Assembly: GCA_032718475.1 (NCBI GenBank)
Contig: JAUCBJ010001755.1
Location: 1-64,000, forward strand
Length of the DNA: 64,000 nucleotides
DNA from: Nemertoderma westbladi
Lineage: Eukaryota > Xenacoelomorpha > Nemertodermatida > Nemertodermatidae
Direction of reading: 5' to 3'
The translations under genes and the position numbers were made by a program. Below the pieces are notes generated by a model, which ran no database searches, was not told the DNA's origin, and saw only the letters and a program-made list of their open reading frames with translations. This document shows, in pieces, positions 11,801 through 23,800 of the stretch. Each line of letters starts with the position of its first letter. The first letter of the stretch is position 1.

Positions 11801-14800
11801 GAGAATCGGCCTCCTATGTGATACAGTCAGATATATGGTTTGAACTTTTTGCGGAACTACCCCGGTGGCAGCCGACAACCCATCTACAACATTCGTTATA
11901 AACGTTAAGGAAAAGTAGCAGGTTGCAGGGGTAATATATTCTAACCAAAACAAAAAAAGAGATTTCCATTTATAACCAAAACAATAAATGTGAGTTCCAT
12001 TTTCATTTTTGTTAGTATTATATAACATTGTTTGTATATTGGATAACAACAGAACCCACTATTATTATTATTATTTAACACAATATTTATTATTTTACAC
12101 ATTAACATAACATTTTACAAATATAATAGTACAATCCAGCACTTTATTAATGTGTAGAAGTAACATATAAATCATAAAATCTAGTTAATAAATAAATTAA
12201 ATCTGATCGAACGGAAGTATATGATTTTGTGCCGATTGCTAAGTGACTTAAACATAACTTACTACAATCTTGAGTATTGCAATCAGTTGACATTGTATGG
12301 TTGGTGCATTGGGCAGGATCACCAACAATAACTTCTCTTGTTTCGTTTATAACACCGCCACCACATTCTTTGCTACAATTTCCCAGAACCCACTCTCCAT
12401 AAATGCAAGCTGTAAAAATATAAGATATAGTTAATATCGCTGTAATTGTAATACAGATATAGTAATCTATCTATATAGAATTATACATCAGTCAGTTGTA
12501 TTTTGTAATCATATAAACTCCAACAAGCAACCTAATGCTATTGTTGTAAATTGCACAAAAGAAATATAAGAACAAAACCCGTCACCGTCACTACTATACC
12601 TACAAGACTATACCTACTATATACCTACAAGCACATAATTACTTGCACACTTTTACGAACCGGAACCGCATTAATAACATAAAATAAGCACCAAAATACT
12701 GCAAAGATAGGTAATAAAGTGTAATATATGGGTATGCACATTGTATGGGATACTAATAGTTTTTGTAACAGAGTTTATCAGCATCCTATTATGGCGGACC
12801 TTATTGCCATTGCTTTATACACAAAAATGTAAAATTTTTGATTATTGCTTCCGATTTTGATGACAAAAGTGAATGGAATCCATTAATACTTGGAGAGCGA
12901 TACATAACCACAGGTAAGAACTTACTTCTTGCTTCGGCATAGGCAGAGCAAACCAGGGTAAAATGTAATTCGTCCTCAACCTCGCCACTCTTACACACCG
13001 GACATACCCTTTCATCAATTTCCTGCCGAGGCCTAGCCCATCTACCCACCTCAATTTGGAGGCTATGTGACGTTGAGCGCAAGCGTGCTATCGCGACCCT
13101 AAGCTGTGGGGCGTCTGCCAGACTGTTTAAGTACTTTTCAGTTCCAAAATTTGTCTTAACGTATAATCTTCCTTTTGGTGAATTTTGAATAGAATGCCGC
13201 CACCCTTGAATAAATTATTGGTCCCATATAACACGCTTGGCATTATCTAGGAATTGTCGCTCATTTTCCACCCTCTGGCTTACCCAAGCCCAACTCATAC
13301 CCAGATTGTTCAAACAATCCCGAATGTGGGTCGCCCAATTCGTTACATTGTTGGATATACTGGCATCGTGATATAATATATTATACACCTGTTTCGTAAT
13401 TTTTTTATCCGACATTTTAATTAGTCTTACCCAGAATTTTATGGCTGCAAAAACATGTTTCACTTTTAGCGGTGCCACGCCCGTTTCACCATAAACCATA
13501 AAAGGATATTGAGACCAACCCAGGACCCAGCAGGACGCGGGCCCCGAAGATCAACTGTCCCGTCTGTCAACGAGGAACAAACTCTCGGAGTAAGATCGTC
13601 CAATGCGAGAGTTGTGACACATTTGTACATTTAAAATGTTACCGTAGGAAACGCAGTAATTTATTCTCCACCAGAAACAATCTTGAACCAAGTTTTCTCT
13701 GCAATAGCTGTATTTTTACCGAACTTCCCTTTCATGATACAATTTTAGAATCAGAAACCGACGATTCATTTCTCACATCGCCTCTGCAAACTCCAAGTGA
13801 TGCTGAGAGTGAAACTTTTAATTTTTTTAAGAAAAAAGGTCTGCATTTTTTGCATTTAAACGCACGATCTCTGCTTCCAAAACTTTCCGAAATTCGTATT
13901 TTAATCAATAAATCCAACCCAGCAGTTTTAACAATCTCTGAAACTTGGCTCGATGATAGTGTTTCTGATGGAGAAATTTATATTGATAATTACGTAGTTT
14001 TACGTAAGGATAGGGACAGACACGGTGGTGGTGTCTGTACTTACATTCGATGTGATTTAGCTTTTAATCGTAGGGAAGATTTAGAGACTTGTGACGAAGT
14101 TTTACTGGTGGAACTTTTACTTCCTAAAACTAAACCTATTTTAATCGGTACTTTATATCGCCCCCCTAAACAATCAGATTTTTTGCAAAATTTTGAAAAT
14201 ACAATTTTATGTAATCTTAGGTCAGACTGTGAAATATATTTCTTAGGTGATTTTAATATCTGTTACCATCACAAAGCATCCCCCATCTGTAAACAGTACC
14301 AAAGTATTTTAAATTTGTTTGGTTTAAAACAAATTATTCGAGATTCTACCAGAATTACCAGTAAAACTTCTACTTTACTAGATCACATCCTTTGTAATAA
14401 TACCGATATTATTTCTCAATCTGGGGTTTTACCTATAGGTCTAAGCGATCATTTTATAGTTTTTTGCACAAGAAAGACACAAAAATCTTTTTTCGGGGAT
14501 CATAAAACAGTAACAGTTAGGTCTATGAAAAATTACAGCAAGGAACGCTTTTTAAGTTTGTTAGTTAATTCTGACTGGGAACCCTGTTTTAAGGCCGCTG
14601 ACATTAACCTTGCGTACATTGTTTTTAAAGATATATTTTTAAAGGCACTTAATACTGTAGCACCAATTAAAGAAATTAGTCTTAAACAACGCACTGAGCC
14701 CTGGATGACCTCGGGTATTCTTAGTAATATCAGAGAAAGAGATAACTATTTGTATAAATTTAGGAAATACCGTGTTTTAGCTGATTATAATAATTACTGC

Positions 14801-17800
14801 AAATATAGAAACCTTGTCCAACGGGAAATAAAAAAAGCTAAATCTGAATATTTGTACAACAAAATAAGTGAGAATAAAGATAATCCTAAAAGTCTATGGT
14901 CTACCCTAAAATCTTTAGGTTATAAAAACCTTAAATCTAAATCGAATATTGTTCTGCAAGATAACGGTGAGCTGATTCATGATCATACTCTAGTTAGTAA
15001 TTTATTTAATAATTATTTTACTAATGTTGCCTCTAATTTAGTTAAGAAGTTACCGTTATCAAGTAATAAATATAGTATAGGGTCCGAAACTCTAAATAAT
15101 TTTTATTTAGAAAAGTTACAAAATTCAGAAAAGTTATTTTTAAAACCCGTTTCTGAGGATTTCGTTTTTAAAAATCTACTTAGCCTATCAGCCTCAAAAA
15201 GTACCGGTCTAGATCTAATACCTGCCCGTTTTCTTAAGGATGGTGCTGAAGTACTTAAAGTGCCTATTACTTTTATTATTAATTACTCTATCGTAGATAA
15301 TGTAGTACCAGACGAACTGAAATTAGCTAAGGTTGTTCCTCTGTATAAAAAGAATAGTAAAGTGGAACCCTGTAATTACAGACCTGTTAGTATCTTAAGT
15401 ATTGTATCTAAAATTCTAGAACGTTCTGTTTTTCTACAGCTGGAGGCACATCTTAGTAGGCTAAATCTGATCTATGAACTTCAGTCCGGTTTTCGTAAAT
15501 CATATTCTACAGACACCTGCCTTATTAACTTAACTGATACAATTAGATGTAATAATGCAAAGGGTTTATATACTGGTATGGTAATGTTGGACCTACAAAA
15601 GGCTTTCGATACTGTAGATCACGAAATTCTGCTTGGTAAGTTAGGCCTGATGGGTGTAGGTTCTATAGACTGGTTCAAGTCCTACCTGTCAGACAGAGGT
15701 CAAACTGTAGTCATTAGCAAATCGCAGTCTACTGTACAAGAGATTACCTGTGGTGTACCGCAAGGTAGTATATTAGGTCCTCTGCTTTTTGTATGCTATG
15801 TAAATGATATGATAAGTAGTATAGATCCCGATTTTAAACTCATTTTATATGCCGACGACAGTGCTCTTATTTTCTCTCATAAAGATCCTATCCATATTTC
15901 CCAAAAGTTAAGTGCAGTTCTAGAATCCTGTAATGAGTGGTTGGTTGATAATAAGCTATCCATTCACTACGGTAAGACTGAAAGTATTTTGTTTGGTTCC
16001 AAAAGAAAGTTAAAGAAGGTAACTAAGTTTGAAGTCACTAGTAATGGACATAAGATTGAAAATAAAAAGGAAGTTAAATATTTAGGCGCCACATTGGATA
16101 ACTGCTTATCAGGAGAAAGCATAGTGAAAAATATTTTCTCGAAAGTTAACAGTAGGCTTAGGTTTCTATACAGAAATAAAAATAGTTTAAACACCGACTC
16201 CCGCAAGTTACTTTGCTCTTCTTTAATACAGTGTCACATGGACTATGCGTGCTCTTCTTGGTATGAAGGCTTAACCAAACAGCTTAAATGTAAATTACAA
16301 GTAGCTCAGAATAAAGTAGTACGATTTATTAAAGACTACAAACCTAGGCACCACCTAACTCCAGATGACTTTTCTGAATCTGGACTACTTTGATAACTTA
16401 GATAGTAGAGTTAAGCAGCTACGCCTTAACCATGTGCATAAAGTGTATAATTGTAAATGTCCCAATTACCTAAAACAAAAATTCAACAGAGTACGCGATA
16501 CACACTCTTACAGTACCAGAGCTAGTGCTTCAAACTTCTACCTCCCGAATTGTAAATCCTTTGAATCTGATACTTTCTTTTTTAACGGCATAAAAAATTG
16601 GAACGCTCTGCCAAATGAAATTAAAAACCTAGATAATCAACATTCTTTTAAATCTGCAGTTAAATCTCATCTCCGTGTGCAATGTAAAAATAGGTACAAT
16701 AGTCCTACAGTAAGTTATTAGTTTATTAATTATTTACTATTTATACTGTAATTACGTTTTATAATAAATTGTTCTGTACATTACATCTTTATCGTTGAGT
16801 CGGGCATTGTCACGCTCTCGGTAAAGTTGTACATGTACATAGTGTAATTACGTTTTATATTAGTTTTAGGTTAGCGTAGTGTAATATTGTATTTGTAACC
16901 AAGTAACATAAAGGACCCCCTTGGAAATAAGCTGCAAAGCTTTAGGGGTAATCCTATATGTTATGTTGGACAATACCTTTATACCGGTACATTGTTTGGT
17001 GTATTTGTTATTGTTTTTACATAATGTATAAATAAATCTATCTATCTATCTAACCATAAAATTTGGCGTGCTAGATTTGACACCGATAATCCTTTTCAAA
17101 TAACCTAGATGTACTCTTTCAATGTCTGTGGCTTTGTGGAATGCCCATATTTCAGAACCATAACTAAGTACCGGTATAATTAAAGACTGAAATAGGTTAT
17201 ATCTAAGGTCAAACCCTATATATGGAAATTCTAACAAATACTTATTGAGAGAAAATAGGGCCTTGCTTCCCTTGTCGGCCAAAAGTTTTTGCGCTGGCGT
17301 GAATGAACCCATACATGACATCTTAATACCCAAGTAGGTGTAGTGTGGCACGGTCTCTATATCATTCCCTTTGTATGTCCATTTTTCAGTTAACTGGAGC
17401 GTACCCCCTTTGCGGAAGACTACCACATTCGATTTTTTGAGGTTAACTTGCAATCCCCAATAGTCAGAGAAATCACCAAGAATGTCTAAAGAATGTTGCA
17501 GTTTATTCGCACTATCCGCAACTAGAACGATATCATCTGCATATAAGAGGATCAATAAATGAAAATATCCTATATCCAAACCACTGAAACCACCTTTCCC
17601 CAATTCAGCTTCCAGATCATTCATGAAAAATGAGAATAAAATTGGTGTCAAACACTCGCCCTGAATAACTCCCATGTAAGAGTCAAATTCGTTTGATAAA
17701 AGGCCATTAGATTTAACACAAGATTTGACGTTAGAGTACATACTCTTAATTACCTTAAATAGATTGCCGCTGAAACCCATGCAATCTAGTTTGAACCACA

Positions 17801-20800
17801 AATCCTCTCTGTTTATGGAATCAAAGGCCTTGGCGAAATCTATAAAGGCACAATAAAGTTTACCTTTCGTTCCACCAACACCAATGAAGTGATTAATAAG
17901 GCCACTCAGGGCGAAAATGTGGTCTGTTGTGCGGTATCCCTCCCTGAAACCTGCCTGTGACTCTGTGATAATGTCCAGGCAGTCCGACCAAAAGCCTAAC
18001 CTCTTGTTAATTAAACTAGTGAATAGCTTCGCAATACAGCTGATAAGGGAAATTCCTCGATAATTTTCTGGCAATTTAATGGACCCCTTATTTTTATAAA
18101 TCGATGAAATTACAGCCACTGCCCATGCTCTCGGAAAGTAACCAGATGACAGAATAGAGTTAAATAGCACCGTAAAAACTGGCACCAGAGTTTCTTTGCC
18201 TTCAATTAAAAATTCATTAACAATTTGGTCCACACCGGGTGCTTTACCTCGTTTGAGCCCATTAACTCCCAAAAAAACTTCTTCCTCTGTAAATGGCTGT
18301 GATAACTCGTTTTCGAACATTTGCTTACTTTCCGCAAAATTTGCTGATCCTGGTGGTTTTACACCAGTATTAATAAACTCATTGTTCTGCGAATACAGTT
18401 TATTATAATAATTTTGGAAGTCAGTAATGCTAGGTCCAAGGGCAGTGCTCCCACCGTGTCCATTATTTTGGTTACCGCTCGCGGATGCGAGAAGCTTCCA
18501 GAACTTTTTTGAGTCAGCTACTTTAACGGATTCCAATTTAGTTGATTTTGATCGCTTATAAACTGTTTTTGCTTTTCTCAAGCACCTACTGTAGGCTGAG
18601 CGAGCCAGAGAAAGTACTCTATGTGTCTCAGGTGTTGGATTGTTTTTCCAACCATTTAACGTAGTGCGAAAAGTTTGACGGTATTGAAAGCATTCGTCTG
18701 TATACCAGGGAAAAGAATTATGCAAAGCCCCACGGTCCTCCATACTTTGACATTTACTTGGTTTGAAATAGCGGTCTGCCACTTTAGAAATGCAGTCTGT
18801 TATTTCAGCTGTTGCGCTATCAATAGATTCTTGGCTATACTCACCCTCGCATAGGTTGTTGCAAATATCATTCATTTCAGTCTGAAAATTAGCTGAATCT
18901 AGGTCGTTAACAAATTTGTACGACAATTTTTCATTCCATACATATCGCTTCACTTTAAGTAAACTCCAATTATGAAGATAACACTGTTCCAAACAAAACC
19001 CAGTAACCACATCATTCGATCAAATTTCACAGAATACCATTACAAAACACAACAAACACTCATGATGGCTGGCTACTTTCAGACCCTCATCTCATTCAGA
19101 CCTACGCCTCATTCGGAACTTCGACCTACCTTGTGACACATAGTAAGTCCAAATAAGGGAACCTGGGTCATGTCTGTCACCTTACTTGTCCTGATATACA
19201 GTCAGAAAGAAATGCTGTGGATAATAGGGCAAGGTTAAAGGCATGTACTTTACAAACTCATCATAGGATTCTATCATCATAATGTATCTCATATCTATGC
19301 CAATTCGTTTATGCTCTGAAGTCGACTACAGTGAGGTCTCCAACAATGTCCATGTGTTATTGACTTGTAATATTAAGTGGAGATTTCACAACCTTTCACT
19401 CTTCCACTCCATTTCCTATCCTAAATGCAATGTAAACCCTCCGGTAGCTACTGCTGCCAATTGCATGCACAACCACAGAACATGTATATTTTATATTATT
19501 ATTAATTAAATTTTAATATTAGGTATATGGCTTTGTATTTTATATTATAAAATATTTATTTTATTATATTTAATATATAATGTAATTAAATGGCAGTATA
19601 TGGCATGCTTGGGGAACATGATTAAAAATAACATTGTAATATAAGTACAAAAGATAAAAAATAATATGTAATATAATAATCATAATGATAATTAATAATA
19701 TTTTATAGGGACTATAAATGAGATAGTATCAATATATATAAAAATATAAATTTTAACCCAGGAAGGCCCAAGCCTAGAAAAAACCTGTTCCAAACAGTCT
19801 CATTTGGGATATTACCCCAAAATGGCATAATTAAGATATATTATAACCAATATTTCGAAATGTTAAGCCATTCTGGAATTAAAGGGGAGACCGCAAATGC
19901 GGTCCGTGGGCACTGCATGGAAAAACATGGTATATATTATATTGCAACTATAATATTATTATATTACCATAATAATACGGGAAATACATATGCAATTCAT
20001 TAATTATATTAATTAACTAATGGTATTAATTAATTAACTAATTTAATTAATTAATTAACTAATTTAATTTATTAATTAACTAATTTAATTTATTAATTAA
20101 CTAATTTAATTAATTAATTAACTAATTTAATTAATTAATTAACTAATTTAATTAATTAATTAACTAATTTAATTAATTAATTAACTAATTTAATTAATTA
20201 ATTAACTAATTTAATTAATTAATTAACTAATTTAATTAATTAATTAACTAATTTAATTAATTAATTAACTAATTTAATTAATTAATTAACTAATTTAATT
20301 AATTAATTAACTAATTTAATTAATTAATTAACTAATTTAATTAATTAATTAACTAATTTAATTAATTAATTAACTAATTTAATTAATTAATTAACTAATT
20401 TAATTAATTAATTAACTAATTTAATTAATGAATTAACTAATTTAATTAATGAATTAACTAATTAAAAGAAACAACAAGTCTAGCCGCAGCTATTTCATCC
20501 AGGCGCGAACGTATCTTGGAACCTTTAGAAAAGTATTTTCTCCAATGTAACGTTTTTTTAACTTTGGCATTCTTTTTTGCCCTTTTCCAACTAGTTGAAG
20601 CGTTATTTGTAGGCCGACCACGTTTGGGTTTGGTTTTGGTAGCCGCTGTGTCAACATTGGGGCGTTTACGTTTACGTTTGCGTTCAATATTATTAATTTT
20701 TGACATTAAACTACTATTTATTACCTGTGCAATTATCAACCCCATCTCCAGAGTACATCTCATTACAAGTGCAGTAATAGCTTCCAGGAGTATTGGTGCA

Positions 20801-23800
20801 GTATGCATCTTCATGACAGGGATCACATTCAATCCCGCATTCAAACATGCATTCATCAATATCTGAAACAGGGAATTAGAATATGAATAGGTATGTATAT
20901 ATATATAAGAGTACATTATATAATAATTTATCAATAATTTTTCAATGCTTACCCCCTTGGTCCTGGGTTATGAACCCATTTACTCGTCTACATGGGTATA
21001 TGGCATGACCAGGCAGAAGGTAATCTACGAATGGCTGTCAGGAGTAGAGTGTTCTCATCTCCTATTTGAGTGCATTCCACTTCGACCCGCACCTGGCAAG
21101 AGTCCATGCTGGGCTCTAACTGCTGAGGACACCAAATCTCTGGATGGCACATTCACAAGAATGCTACGCCGGATTCATTGTGTCAAGTACAATGCACACA
21201 TCTCCAACCAGACACTATATAACATTGGAGGTGACTCATTGGTTCCCCCAAGCTTGACACTAGAACAAAATCGCCTCCGCTTTGCAGGACATTGCTTTCG
21301 CCGTGAGGATCAGCCAGTGCATAATCTTGTACTTGGGCAGCCTCATGGAGTGAATAAGCATGGTGGACAGCCCATGACTTTCTTGAGATGCATCGTAAAG
21401 GACACTGGCCTTGAAGATGCGGATGATCTAGCAAATGTCATGGGTGATAGGGAGTTGTGGCGGTGCAATTTTGTTGACAAGCCGGCACAGCATTCTTAAA
21501 AATGCAGCTGCAATGCAGCATGCCGATCCTAGTAGTGGCACCAGAGGTACAAGGCATGGTATAGCCAATGGTACTCCATGTGCTTTAGAGTAGGTATGAG
21601 TGATGGGCCCCCATATCTGATTCAATTGCAACACCCACTCTATGGAATGGTAAACCAGGGTACGGTATTTGCCCCAAGAGCTGATTTGCCAAAAAATATA
21701 CCACCCAACCCACTATGGATTGTATTAGTAAGGCGAAGGTCCGGCCACCAGAGGCCAGAGGAATTACCAGAAACAATTGGCCTCATAGGTGTCAGTTATC
21801 GCCTGACTGGCTCCCTGTCTTACCCCTAGTTGAGAGAGAGTGGCTAACAATTATGTGAGTCCCTTTCCTGGTGACCTTTCTGGACCAAATTATCCATCCT
21901 CAAAGCCAATCCATCCTACCAAATCCTGGAAAGCCTATTCAAGGCTGCCCATGCCTTTCCCTTACGTATTCGAAGGTCCTCACCTGACTTCCGGATCCAT
22001 GATCCCAGGTAACAGAAGCCATCCACATGCTCAAGCATACCATCTTTTGAGCTTATGCTCATCCGATCAGAGACTTGCTGAGGACTTTCAAAGTTAACTG
22101 TCAAAATGTTGGTCTTTCTGGAGTTAATAAAAAGACCAACACTAGAAGCAGCATGTTCTAATGAGCTGAGGAGCCGTTGGGCTCCCTCTGAGAGTCAGTT
22201 AGGTACTTGGCAGGATTTACTCGACTTCTGGAGCCAGTAGGTGGAGTCTGTAGGTTGAATCCAACTGCAAATGCTGCACGTGACAAAATATACCAGATCA
22301 CCAACAGCATCCTCCATTACCACTTCTCCTGGTATGGAAGCCTGACAAAGAAGTTTCCTAAGATGGTTCTGATTGTATGCTATTAACCACTAGTGTCGCC
22401 CCAGTAGAGGAGGTGGAACATTTCTACCAGAATCTACAAGCAGCTACAGATGGAGTGGATCAAGACGCATTCTAATCGTTAATGGGTGACTTAAATGCAA
22501 ATATCCATTGCTGCTAAACATCGCCATTGGTCAACAGCAACATTAGCCAAATGCAGTCCATCTTCCGGATTTCATATCTGGAAATGGATTGTTTTTTGGA
22601 CAGAGTTAAAGAAGCAGACTGGAAAGCTGTGGACTTATTTGTGGACTTATATTTGGCAGTGGTCATGAGTCCCAGATAGACCTTATTTCCTTTCATATGA
22701 AATACAGGAACTCTGTACAAGACTGTACAAGGATTTACTCTTCACAAGTGATCATCATCTTATTGTAGCCAAATTTAGACTTAGCCTCCGCACTAGCAGA
22801 GATAAGAAATATTTCTTGCCACGGCATGATTGGTCCTCTCTGTTGCAATACCCAGCTTCACACTACATCTGAGCAACTGGTATGAGACTCTTGCATCTGA
22901 GGCGATAGATCAATGCGAGGGATATACAATATACATACAGCCTTTTCAGAAGCAGATAAGGCAGCAGCTGCATAAATGGGTTCCTGTATACCCAGGGACG
23001 GATTAAGGGGGAGGGGGGGGGGGGGGGCAACGGGGGCAGCTGCCAGGGGGTCGTAAGTTGGAAGAAATTTACCGAACATTTTCTCACTGATAAAACAACC
23101 TCATTTATTTATTAATTTCTGGCTGTTCAATATATATTGAGAGTATATCTCACATATAGCACCATTCATAGCACAGTGTCCCATAGAATGTTTAAAGTTT
23201 TTAAGAAATTATTTAGCAAAAGGGTAGATATAAAATAATAGCAAATTATTACTGTATTTATTATTACAATTAACATTTAATTTACTTTTCAATTAGATTT
23301 ATCTGAAATCATTCACGAGTTCAGTAGTAGTCATAAGGCTGTGAAATTGCTTTTCATTCCTTTGCCAAAAAACCAGTTAAGCCCCACTGTGAGTCATAAG
23401 GCAATGAAATTTGCTTGCTTTTTATTAAGCAATTGTATCTAATTTATTGAGTTACCAATATATTTTCAAAATTATATCCCAATCAAAGTCACACATTATT
23501 TCTCAGTATGTCACTAGTCACTACCCAACGCGTGTACACACTGTCAGTATGCCAGTCGTACCTAAATATAGAATTGATGTCTTTTGGATGGTGTAATTTT
23601 AGGAAAAAATAAATATTATTTAAATAATAAAGGACTATTATTCGATAAAAATAAACGTAAGCGGAAATCAACGCCTTTTTTCACCGATTTTCAATTTAGC
23701 AAAATTCAACAATTCTGTCCATAGTGTTTTCCGCTACGTTATTCTATCAAATATATTGTTTTATTTGAAAAAAATATCACCAGTTCAGATCATCACTAAA

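Larger units (their letters stand above)
13504..17051 (+). mobile_element. LINE-C: CR1-type LINE, nearly complete ORF2, inserted in LINE-D
   Basis: Inserted between two copies of AACCATAAAA (13494-13503 and 17052-17061), a 10-bp target-site duplication. The copy is 5'-truncated within a 2A-like motif and continues through a PHD-type finger, endonuclease, RT and C-terminal domain. The 3' UTR has a GACCCCCTTGGAAATAAGCT stem-loop region with AAGCT/AGCTT arms, and the element ends in a tetranucleotide tail of ATCT units, as CR1/L2-type elements do. A single frameshift near 16385 is the only coding defect I found. Confidence 0.88.
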
